Source: Kiritimatiellota bacterium (GTDB lineage: Bacteria; Verrucomicrobiota; Kiritimatiellia; JAAZAB01). From it: 12,632 nucleotides of DNA. Position numbers and translations under genes: made by a program. Location: positions 1 to 12,632 of the forward strand of contig VSJD01000343.1 in the NCBI GenBank assembly GCA_008636095.1. Direction: 5' to 3'. Shown here in pieces: positions 1 through 6,403 of this stretch. The notes under the pieces were generated by a model, which did not search any database, was not told the origin of the DNA, and saw nothing but the letters and a program-made list of their open reading frames with translations. Position 1 is the first letter of the stretch. Each line of letters starts with the position of its first letter.

Positions 1-2
1 TG

Positions 3-66
3 ATCGTTCGATGAAACGATAAAAACCGTGCATCATCTTCCGGCAATCGTTATAATCCCGGAAGAT
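3..66 (+). promoter_or_regulatory. Probable promoter/operator upstream of cas3
   Basis: A consensus -10 hexamer TATAAT lies at 51-56. No good -35 box is visible at the usual spacing (28-33 reads GTGCAT), so the promoter may need an activator or a non-standard sigma factor. The -10 box sits inside a perfect 9-bp inverted repeat: ATCTTCCGG at 35-43 and CCGGAAGAT at 58-66, with a 14-nt spacer. A second, 6-bp inverted repeat (ATCGTT at 3-8, AACGAT at 15-20) lies upstream, and ATCGTT recurs at 46-51. A dyad over the -10 box is a typical place for a repressor to bind, but it could also form a hairpin in a transcript that starts further upstream. That it drives the cas operon is inferred from its position. 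Confidence 0.45.
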
Positions 67-82
67 TAAGGAGTGCTATACC

Positions 83-97
83 ATGGGCCCATCATGA
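83..97 (+). CDS. Possible four-codon upstream ORF coupled to cas3
   Basis: An AAGGAG Shine-Dalgarno site (68-73) is followed after 9 nt by ATG at 83, which opens the mini-ORF M-G-P-S-stop. Its stop TGA (95-97) overlaps the ATG of cas3 (94-96) as ATGA. The cas3 ATG is itself about 20 nt from the same Shine-Dalgarno site, too far for ordinary initiation. The arrangement therefore fits translation of a minimal leader peptide with re-initiation at cas3. A chance ATG is the simplest alternative. Confidence 0.35.
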   Translation: MGPS

Positions 98-2307
98 AAT
101 CACCCGTCTATGCCCACAGCCTACCCGGCCAGCCACCCGATAAGTGGCAACCGCTGGATGAGCATTTGAAGGCTGTCGCCGAGATGGCCAGGGAATTTGC
201 CGCGGAGTTCAATTCCGGCGATTGGGCATATAATGCTGGTTGGCTACATGATCTGGGCAAGGCGGCCGACGCGTTTCAAGCCTATCTGTTGCGGGAAAAC
301 GGGTTGGATGATTCAGAATATGACGGGGTCGGTCGCGGCCGTGTCAATCATTCCAGCGCCGGAGCAGCAATTGCCTCTGAAAAGCTCGGCTTACCCGGTC
401 GTTTACTCGCCTATCTCGCCGCCGGCCATCACGCGGGTCTACCGGATTGGCATTCCGCAGATACAGGGTGGGCGGCGCTGTCGGCACGCCTGCCGGAAGG
501 GCGAGAAAACCTTGCTTCGATACGTTCATATGCAGAGGAACTTTTACACAAACTCCAGTTGCTGTCGCGCCCGCCTCCAGCCATAAAGCATTCGGAAGAT
601 TACCATCTCTGGATTAGAATGCTTTTTTCCTGCCTCGTGGATGCGGACTTTCTGAATACCGAGGCGGTCATGCAGCCGGAACAAGTCGGCCAACGGTCAG
701 GCTTCCTCCGGATATCCGAACTTAAGGAAGCATTTGACCGGCATATGCTCGAAATGACGAAGACAGCCCCCGAGACACCGGTCAATACAGTCCGTCGGGA
801 AATTCTGGACGCTTGTCGTGCCGCGGCGACTCAATCGCCTGGCCTCTTTTCACTAACTGTGCCGACGGGTGGCGGCAAGACGCTTTCTTCCATGGCCTTC
901 GCGCTGCGCCATGCCTTAAAACACGGAAAACGCCGCGTGATTTACGTAATCCCGTATACCAGCATTATTGAGCAAACGGCGGGCATATTCGCGCGCATTT
1001 TTGGCGCGGAGAATGTGATTGAGCATCACTCAAATCTCGCGCCTCAACGTGAGACACAACGCTCGCGGCTTGCCACTGAAAATTGGGATGCACCGATCAT
1101 TGTCACCACGAACGTGCAGTTTTTCGAGTCGCTGTATGCCGCCAAATCCAGCCGTTGCCGGAAGCTGCACAATGTCATAAATAGCGTTGTCATACTCGAC
1201 GAGGCCCAACTCTTGCCGCCGAAACTGCTCACGCCATGCGTGGACGCGCTAAATCAGCTTGCCAGGAACTACGGAATGACGATGGTGCTCTGCACAGCCA
1301 CTCAGCCGGCCTTGCCGAATCTCGACAAGCCCACGGAGATTATTCCGCCATCGGCAAATCTGTATCAACGGCTGCGGCGTGTTGATTATCGCCTGCCTGT
1401 TTTGAGCGATATGATGCCGGTCACGTGGGAGGATTTGGCCGCGAAGCTCCGCGAGTATGACCAAGTGCTGTGTGTCGTGAACACGCGCCGCGATTGCTAC
1501 GATCTTTTCCGGCTCATGCCCGAGGAAACCATCCATCTTTCCGCGCTCATGTGCGGAAAACATCGCTCGGCGGTCATCCGTTTAATCCGCTGGCGTCTAA
1601 AGAAAGGATTATCCACGCGCGTTATCAGCACGCAACTGGTCGAGGCGGGCGTGGATATTGATTTCCCGGTCGTATATCGCGCGCTGGCCGGATTGGATTC
1701 CATCACGCAGGCAGCCGGCCGGTGCAATCGCGAGGGCAAGCTGAACGCCAAAGGCCTTATGGGCCAAACCCACGTCTTTGTGCCGCCCAAACCGGCGCCG
1801 CGCGGCTTGCTTCTTAAAGGCGAAAATACGACCCGTGAACTTTTTGCTTTGTCAGGTTTCGATCCGCAACAGCCGGAGGCGTGCACCCACTACTTCGACC
1901 TGTTCTATTCCAAGGTCAACGACACCGGCAGTCGTTTTCGCGACTGGCTGGTGAGGGATGTGAATCCGAATCTGTTCTTTCAATTCCGCACCGCCGCAGC
2001 AGAATTCAAACTGATAGACGATCAAGCTCAACGGCCGGTTATCGTTCGCCGGGGTAAGAGTATAAAACTGTTGACGCAATTGCGTTTTGCTGGACCGACC
2101 CGCGAGATTATGCGCCAACTCCAAAGGTACACGGTCAACTTGTCCACGCCGATGGTAGATGCGATGCTTGCCGATGGCCGTTTGGAAGAGGTGGATGCAA
2201 AGAAAGCACAGGGCATCATAGCTCAAAGCAACTTGAAGTTGTATGACGACAAAGTCGGGCTGGATGTATTCAAGGAACATTTGCCGATTGAAGATTTGGT
2301 TCAATAA
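94..2307 (+). CDS. cas3: Cas3 HD nuclease-helicase, type I-C
   Basis: Cas3 is the effector of type I systems: Cascade bound to target DNA recruits it, and it nicks, unwinds and degrades the DNA with an N-terminal HD nuclease and an SF2 helicase. Numbered from ATG 94 (737 aa), the HD domain shows YAHS (H8), the HD pair in WLHDLGK (H52, D53), H86 in VNHSS, HH at 112-113 and D183. Helicase motifs follow in order: Walker A PTGGGKT (K262), DEAQ (369-372), TAT (401-403), then VEAGVDIDFP and QAAGRCNREG (539-548) in the second RecA domain. All are intact, so the enzyme should be active. I chose ATG 94 because homologs start close to the YAHSLPG motif. The in-frame GTG at 73 overlaps the only Shine-Dalgarno site and is unlikely. 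It is the first cas gene, 21 bp before cas5c. Identification is very secure. Confidence 0.97.
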   Translation: MKSPVYAHSLPGQPPDKWQPLDEHLKAVAEMAREFAAEFNSGDWAYNAGWLHDLGKAADAFQAYLLRENGLDDSEYDGVGRGRVNHSSAGAAIASEKLGLPGRLLAYLAAGHHAGLPDWHSADTGWAALSARLPEGRENLASIRSYAEELLHKLQLLSRPPPAIKHSEDYHLWIRMLFSCLVDADFLNTEAVMQPEQVGQRSGFLRISELKEAFDRHMLEMTKTAPETPVNTVRREILDACRAAATQSPGLFSLTVPTGGGKTLSSMAFALRHALKHGKRRVIYVIPYTSIIEQTAGIFARIFGAENVIEHHSNLAPQRETQRSRLATENWDAPIIVTTNVQFFESLYAAKSSRCRKLHNVINSVVILDEAQLLPPKLLTPCVDALNQLARNYGMTMVLCTATQPALPNLDKPTEIIPPSANLYQRLRRVDYRLPVLSDMMPVTWEDLAAKLREYDQVLCVVNTRRDCYDLFRLMPEETIHLSALMCGKHRSAVIRLIRWRLKKGLSTRVISTQLVEAGVDIDFPVVYRALAGLDSITQAAGRCNREGKLNAKGLMGQTHVFVPPKPAPRGLLLKGENTTRELFALSGFDPQQPEACTHYFDLFYSKVNDTGSRFRDWLVRDVNPNLFFQFRTAAAEFKLIDDQAQRPVIVRRGKSIKLLTQLRFAGPTREIMRQLQRYTVNLSTPMVDAMLADGRLEEVDAKKAQGIIAQSNLKLYDDKVGLDVFKEHLPIEDLVQ

Positions 2308-2328
2308 ACTCAAAACACGAGGAGCACC

Positions 2329-3033
2329 ATGAAAGGATTTTGCCTGGAGGTGAGTGGGCCGTTTGCCTGCTTCACTCGACCGGAGATGAAGGTCGAGCGC
2401 GTTAGCTACGATGTCATTACGCCATCCGCGGCCCGTGCCGTGTTCGATGCCATTCTCTGGAAGCCTGCCATTCGCTGGCAGGTGAAGAAAATCGAAGTGC
2501 TCGCGCCCATCCGGTGGATCTCGGTCCGGCGCAACGAAGTCGGCAAGGTTGCCTCTCCACGCATACCGGGCCTTTTCATCGAGGACGAGCGTCAACAGCG
2601 CGCGGGGCTCTTCCTGCGGGACGTCAAGTACCGGCTTTGCGCCGAGTTTGACTTTATTCCGCCCGATAAGCGCGGCAAGGTCTATAACCCTGTGCCGCAG
2701 TATCTGGTAGATGCTGCAGAAGCCGATGATCTTAAGAAGCCTGATGTCCGGAAAGACGAGACGGAGGCCAAATATGCGGCCATGTTTGACCGCCGCTCTC
2801 GTAAGGGCCAGTGCTTTAATCAGCCGTATCTTGGATGTCGCGAGTTTTCCGCTCATGTCCGACCGGTCGATCCGGTAGCCGAACCCGCCACACCGATACC
2901 GGAAACTCGCGATCTGGGCTGGATGCTCTACGACATGGATTACACCAATCCCGCCGACCCAAAGCCACAGTTTTTCCATGCCTTCATCGAAAACGGTGCT
3001 ATTGATCTTCGCAACGCGGAGGTGCGCTCATGA
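2329..3033 (+). CDS. cas5c: Cas5c (Cas5d), type I-C Cascade subunit and presumed crRNA-processing nuclease
   Basis: This 234-aa RAMP protein caps the 5' handle of crRNA in the type I-C Cascade. In this subtype it also cuts pre-crRNA, because cas6 is absent, as it is here. Family landmarks are the N-terminal FTRPEMKVERVSYDV (15-29), WKPAIRW (44-50), RRNEV (67-71), PYLGCREF (166-173) and LGWMLYDMDY (196-205). An upstream GAGGAG (2319-2324) supports ATG 2329. The stop overlaps the cas8c start as ATGA, so the two are translationally coupled. One oddity, judged by eye against the well-studied Bacillus halodurans Cas5d: its catalytic Tyr46 corresponds to Leu43 here, and its Lys116-His117 pair to Lys148-Tyr149. 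Cleavage may therefore use other residues. The family call is secure; the processing role here is inferred. Confidence 0.95.
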   Translation: MKGFCLEVSGPFACFTRPEMKVERVSYDVITPSAARAVFDAILWKPAIRWQVKKIEVLAPIRWISVRRNEVGKVASPRIPGLFIEDERQQRAGLFLRDVKYRLCAEFDFIPPDKRGKVYNPVPQYLVDAAEADDLKKPDVRKDETEAKYAAMFDRRSRKGQCFNQPYLGCREFSAHVRPVDPVAEPATPIPETRDLGWMLYDMDYTNPADPKPQFFHAFIENGAIDLRNAEVRS

Positions 3034-4760
3034 TCCTACAAGCGTTGAAGGAATATTATGACCGCAAACCGGGCGAACTGTCCCCAATTGGTTGGATTCG
3101 TCAGAAAATTGACTACGCGATCATACTGACCAAGGAGGGACATTTGCAGCAACTTGATTGTTTGCAGGAACTGAAAGATGGAAAGCGCGAATCATTCCCT
3201 TGTCATGTCCCCAATATTGGCAAGCAAGCGTTGAAACACACGAACAGCGGAATAGACGCTAATCTCCTTTGGGATAATGCCGCGTTCGTTCTTGGGGTCG
3301 GTAAAAATGGCGACAAGAAGCTTGCCAGCTTTATCGAAACCATCAAACAATGGTTGGGTGAGGTAAACGACCAGACGATATCAGCAGTTTTGTGCTTCCT
3401 TAAAGCCGGCAAAGCAAATCCCGGAGTATTCGCACCGATTACGAAGCATCCCGATTTTGGAGAGGACATTGCCTCCGGAAGGCCAACAATGACATTTCGG
3501 CTTTTTGGGGAGAAAGATTTCGTCTTTGCTCGTCCACTCATCAAACAAGCCATCGCGGATAAATGGAGTCGTTTGGCCGAGAACATCGGGCCAGGCATCT
3601 GTCTCGTCACTGGCAATCCTGACAATATCGAGCCTTGTCACACGGTAATTAAAGGTGTTTGGGGTGCGCAGATGTCTGGCGCTACCATTGTTGGTTTCAA
3701 CTATCCTGCCTTCTGCTCCTTCGATAAGGACCAGGGCGCAAATGCACCGGTTGGCAAAATTGCTGCCTTCGCTTATACAACGGCATTGAATCACTTGCTT
3801 GGCAAAGACTCTAAGCAGCGTATGCAGGTCGGCGATGCTTCCACGGTTTTCTGGGCACAAAAAGCCACGGATTTCGAATCGCAAGTCGTTGATTTCTTCG
3901 GTGAGCCGCCGAAAGACAATCCAGACCGGAATGCTCGCGCCGTCGAAAGCCTGTTTCGATCCGTTCAAAGCGGCACATTTGTTGCTGATGACGCCCGGAA
4001 CAGGTTCTATGTCCTCGGCTTAGCCCCAAACGCTTCTCGTATTGCCATCCGTTTCTGGATCATGGATACGGTGGCGGGGATGGCCAGCAAGATACGCCAG
4101 CACTTTGAAGACACTCGGATCGTGCATGGACCGAGGGACAAGGATTTCTTTTCGCTTTTCCGATTGCTGGTCTGCACAGCGGTCCAAGGCAAGGCGGACA
4201 ACATTCCGCCCAATTTGGGCGGCGACACCATGCGCGCCATTCTGGAGGGCTTGCCGTATCCGCAAACATTGCTCTCGGCAGCTATCCGACGCATCCGCGC
4301 GGAACACGAGATCACTTATTTGCGCGCGGCATTAATCAAGGCATGTATCAATCGGGCAACACGGTATCAAAACCCAAGTATAAAGGAGGAAATGCACGTG
4401 AGTATTGACCCAAACAACACTAACATTGGCTACCGGCTTGGCAGGCTATTCGCCACGCTAGAGAGGATTCAAATCAGAAAGCACACACAGAAAGGAGGGA
4501 AGGAGCCGAACTCGACGATACGAGATAGATATTACGGCTCGGCTTCTGGAACACCTGTCACAGTCTTTGGGACGCTGATCCGTCTTAGCAAGCACCATCT
4601 TGCCAGTCTCGAAAACGTAGGTGAGCGAATTAATTTTGAGAAACTACTTGGCGAAATTATGTGTGGCATTTCTGATTTCCCAGCGCATCTCAAATTGGAG
4701 GATCAGGGCCGCTTCGCCATCGGTTATTATCATCAAATGCAGGATTTCTTCACAAAATAG
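3030..4760 (+). CDS. cas8c: Cas8c (Csd1), large subunit of type I-C Cascade
   Basis: Cas8c is the large subunit that recognises the PAM and helps open target DNA. The 576-aa length is usual for the family. Visible hallmarks are GWIRQKIDYAI near the N-terminus (21-31), LLWDNAAFVLG (79-89), CLVTG (191-195), then IKGVWGAQMSGATIVGFN (207-224) and AFAYTTALNHLL (246-257), followed by FWAQK and VLGLAPNASRIAIRFW. The C-terminal part from about residue 455 forms the small-subunit region and can be translated separately (see the Cas11c entry). The ATG overlaps the cas5c stop as ATGA. The stop lies 33 bp before cas7c. Recognition is secure; no frameshift or truncation is seen. Confidence 0.96.
   Translation: MILQALKEYYDRKPGELSPIGWIRQKIDYAIILTKEGHLQQLDCLQELKDGKRESFPCHVPNIGKQALKHTNSGIDANLLWDNAAFVLGVGKNGDKKLASFIETIKQWLGEVNDQTISAVLCFLKAGKANPGVFAPITKHPDFGEDIASGRPTMTFRLFGEKDFVFARPLIKQAIADKWSRLAENIGPGICLVTGNPDNIEPCHTVIKGVWGAQMSGATIVGFNYPAFCSFDKDQGANAPVGKIAAFAYTTALNHLLGKDSKQRMQVGDASTVFWAQKATDFESQVVDFFGEPPKDNPDRNARAVESLFRSVQSGTFVADDARNRFYVLGLAPNASRIAIRFWIMDTVAGMASKIRQHFEDTRIVHGPRDKDFFSLFRLLVCTAVQGKADNIPPNLGGDTMRAILEGLPYPQTLLSAAIRRIRAEHEITYLRAALIKACINRATRYQNPSIKEEMHVSIDPNNTNIGYRLGRLFATLERIQIRKHTQKGGKEPNSTIRDRYYGSASGTPVTVFGTLIRLSKHHLASLENVGERINFEKLLGEIMCGISDFPAHLKLEDQGRFAIGYYHQMQDFFTK
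4392..4760 (+). CDS. cas11c: Cas11c, small Cascade subunit made from an internal start in cas8c
   Basis: Type I-C systems are known to make their small subunit Cas11c by internal translation of the cas8c 3' end. Here a strong Shine-Dalgarno AGGAGG (4384-4389) lies inside cas8c. It is followed in frame by ATG at 4392 (2-nt spacing) and GTG at 4398 (8-nt spacing, the better distance). The product is 122 aa from the ATG or 120 aa from the GTG. It begins (M-H-)V-S-I-D-P-N-N-T and shows YRLGRLFATLERIQ, then RDRYYGSASGTPVTVF, and ends in a helical segment (FEKLLGEIM...). Both the length and the start position match the described Cas11c. Which start codon is used cannot be decided by reading. The protein should coat the Cascade belly and hold the non-target strand. 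Confidence 0.85.
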   Translation: MHVSIDPNNTNIGYRLGRLFATLERIQIRKHTQKGGKEPNSTIRDRYYGSASGTPVTVFGTLIRLSKHHLASLENVGERINFEKLLGEIMCGISDFPAHLKLEDQGRFAIGYYHQMQDFFTK

Positions 4761-4793
4761 AGCGTATAACCAAAAAAAGGAAGGAACAGAACC

Positions 4794-5750
4794 ATGAGTA
4801 TTCCCATCAAGAACCGGTATGACTTCGTTCTCATTTTCGACGTGAAGGATGGCAATCCCAACGGCGATCCCGATGCCGGCAACCTCCCGCGTGTGGATCC
4901 GGAGAACGGCTGCGGCCTCGTCACCGACGTTTGCCTAAAGCGGAAGGTGCGAGACTATGTGCTTCTGACAAAGCCGACTAAGGCAGGCTACGACATCTGG
5001 GTGAAAGCAAAATCACTTGCGCTTAACGAACAAATTGAACGGGCATATGACGAGGGGGAGGAGGTTAAAAAAGCCGTTGAGGCGTGGAAGGCTTGGCAGA
5101 AGGACAAAAAGAAGAATCCAAAGCCGAAGCGGCACTACGAGGATGTGGCTAAGGATTGGATGTGCAGTCGCTTTTATGACATTCGGACTTTTGGTGCTGT
5201 CATGTCCACCAGTGACAAAGAAGATAGCGAGGCCGCCGAGGAGATGAGCAAAATCAAAAAGACGGCAGGACAGGTGCGCGGCCCGGTCCAAATAACCTTC
5301 GCGCGCTCCAAAGATCCGATTGTTGCGCTTGAGCATTCAATTTCGGTTTGCGCAGCACGGAAAGCCGACAAGCCCGTGGAAGCCCAGATTGGTATTCAGG
5401 GCCGGAAAAACACCGTGCCTTACGGCGTTTATATGGCGCACGGCTTCGTCTCTGCCCACCTAGCCGCACAAACCAAGTTCAGCGAAGAAGACTTGAATCT
5501 GTTATGGGATGCGCTCTGCAACATGTTCGAGCATGATCGCTCTGCCGCACGTGGCCTCATGTCCACCCAAAAGATAGTCGTCTTCAAGCACGACAGCGCA
5601 CTTGGCAATGCCCCAGCGCATAAGCTGTTCGAGCGGGTCACGATCACGCGCAAAGACGAGTCCAAACCGGCGCGCGATTTTTCGGACTATCTGGTTGTCA
5701 TAAAGAAAGACGATCTGCCTCAGGGAGTCACCATAATCGAAAAACCTTGA
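4794..5750 (+). CDS. cas7c: Cas7c (Csd2), backbone subunit of type I-C Cascade
   Basis: Cas7c polymerises along the crRNA spacer to form the Cascade backbone. The 318-aa protein opens with the family signature DVKDGNPNGDPDAGNLPR (16-33). It continues with YDIRTFGAVMST, GQVRGPVQITFARSKDPI and GRKNTVPYGVYMAHGFVSAHLA, and closes with a long C-terminal region containing DRSAARGLMSTQKIVVFKHDS. A very lysine-rich stretch (WQKDKKKNPKPKRHYEDV, roughly 97-114) makes it slightly longer than many homologs. AAGGAAGGA (4777-4785) lies 8 nt before ATG 4794. The gene follows cas8c by 33 bp and ends the interference block. After it comes a 146-bp gap, so the adaptation genes may have a separate expression control. 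Identification is very secure. Confidence 0.97.
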   Translation: MSIPIKNRYDFVLIFDVKDGNPNGDPDAGNLPRVDPENGCGLVTDVCLKRKVRDYVLLTKPTKAGYDIWVKAKSLALNEQIERAYDEGEEVKKAVEAWKAWQKDKKKNPKPKRHYEDVAKDWMCSRFYDIRTFGAVMSTSDKEDSEAAEEMSKIKKTAGQVRGPVQITFARSKDPIVALEHSISVCAARKADKPVEAQIGIQGRKNTVPYGVYMAHGFVSAHLAAQTKFSEEDLNLLWDALCNMFEHDRSAARGLMSTQKIVVFKHDSALGNAPAHKLFERVTITRKDESKPARDFSDYLVVIKKDDLPQGVTIIEKP

Positions 5751-5896
5751 ACTAAACCATGCCCCATCCCATCGAAAAGCAACCGGCGGACCGGGCAATG
5801 GCGCGCGGGGGCGTGACGGCACGACTGCCGTCGCCCTCGAACGCTGTGGAGCGTCCGCGCCTGACGCACAATAAATTCTGCAAGGAGGAACAACGC
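5751..5896. other. Hairpin-rich gap between cas7c and the four-helix-bundle gene, with a repeat-like segment
   Basis: This is the longest gap inside the cas gene cluster. It holds two adjacent stem-loops: GACGGCA/TGCCGTC (5815-5821 with 5826-5832, 4-nt loop) and ACGCT/AGCGT (5841-5845 with 5850-5854, 4-nt loop). Neither is followed by a T-run, so a simple terminator is not evident. The 14 bases at 5802-5815 (CGCGCGGGGGCGTG) are identical to positions 10-23 of the CRISPR repeat, and GTCGCCC at 5830-5836 matches the repeat's first seven bases. An in-frame ATG at 5759 could extend the next gene through this gap, but the strong ribosome site at 5882-5888 argues against that. The region looks like a dispersed genomic palindrome or a degenerate repeat; I cannot tell which. 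Confidence 0.5.
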
Positions 5897-6403
5897 ATGG
5901 CCACCTATGAACGATTCGAGGATTTGCCGGTATGGCAGGAAGCGGCGCGGTTGTATGAAGCAGTGGACGCCCTGCTCACCGCGCGCCTGCCGGGAATCAG
6001 TCGGTCGTTCGCGGATCAACTGGAACGCGCGGCGCTGTCCGTCTCCAACAATATCGCCGAAGGATTTGAGCGCGGCACAACGAATGAACTACTGATGTTC
6101 CTTTACATCGCGCGCGGCTCCGCCGGGGAGACGCGCTCCATGCTGTGCCTGCTGGAGCGCAAGCCGAGGTTGCAACATCTCAAATCTCAAATTTCAGATT
6201 TGAAATCATCGGCCGAATCCTGCTCGCGCCAATTGCGCGCCTGGGCCGAGACTCTGCAGAATTCCGATATTCCAGGCACACGCTATCTCAACGACAACGT
6301 GCGTCGGCAAGAACAACAGAAGAAACGGGCGGCTGACGTGCAACAGCGTCTGATGGATGCCCTCCCGCCGAATCATCCCCTACGCCGGAGGCCGGAGGAA
6401 TGA
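5897..6403 (+). CDS. Four-helix-bundle protein (23S rRNA-intervening-sequence/Avd-like family) within the cas operon
   Basis: This 168-aa protein belongs to the small helical family first found in 23S rRNA intervening sequences. The same fold occurs in Avd, the accessory protein of diversity-generating retroelements, which binds nucleic acid. Landmarks are FEDLPVWQEAARLYE (7-21), then FADQLERAALSVSNNIAEGFERGTTNE (38-64, usually written SIPSNIAEG in the family) and FLYIARGSAGETRSML (68-83). The rest is a long charged helix rich in Arg, Lys and Gln. At 168 aa it is longer than the typical 115-130 aa. Residues 95-104 (LKSQISDLKS) come from an AT-rich palindrome that looks inserted. AAGGAGG at 5882-5888 supports ATG 5897. 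The stop overlaps the cas4 start as ATGA, so it should be translated together with the adaptation genes. It is not a known type I-C component. A CRISPR role is only inferred from position. Confidence 0.85.
   Translation: MATYERFEDLPVWQEAARLYEAVDALLTARLPGISRSFADQLERAALSVSNNIAEGFERGTTNELLMFLYIARGSAGETRSMLCLLERKPRLQHLKSQISDLKSSAESCSRQLRAWAETLQNSDIPGTRYLNDNVRRQEQQKKRAADVQQRLMDALPPNHPLRRRPEE
6180..6203. repeat. AT-rich palindrome inside the four-helix-bundle gene
   Basis: A perfect 8-bp stem, TCAAATCT (6180-6187) and AGATTTGA (6196-6203), encloses the loop CAAATTTC. It interrupts otherwise GC-rich coding DNA without breaking the frame and encodes LKSQISDLKS. The composition and dyad suggest a short mobile or dispersed repeat that landed in the gene. 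The phrase AATTTCAAATTTCCAG near 12259 has a similar vocabulary. Confidence 0.6.

Noticed and set aside
73..93. GTG start for cas3 seven codons upstream of ATG 94.
   Set aside because: It overlaps the Shine-Dalgarno site, and homologs start close to the YAHSLPG motif.
1852..2979. A 375-codon open frame on the minus strand opposite cas3 and cas5c.
   Set aside because: It is antisense to two well-recognised cas genes and has no family features.
4491..4506. A second purine-rich AAGGAGGGAAGG stretch in cas8c as another internal ribosome site.
   Set aside because: No start codon follows in frame at a useful distance; it encodes K-G-G-K-E in the small-subunit region.
5815..5854. Intrinsic terminator after cas7c.
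   Set aside because: The two stem-loops are not followed by a T-run, so termination cannot be claimed from the sequence.
5759..5896. A 46-residue N-terminal extension of the four-helix-bundle protein.
   Set aside because: It has no ribosome site, crosses two hairpins, and the family normally starts just before the F-x-D-L-x-V-W motif, where AAGGAGG precedes ATG 5897.
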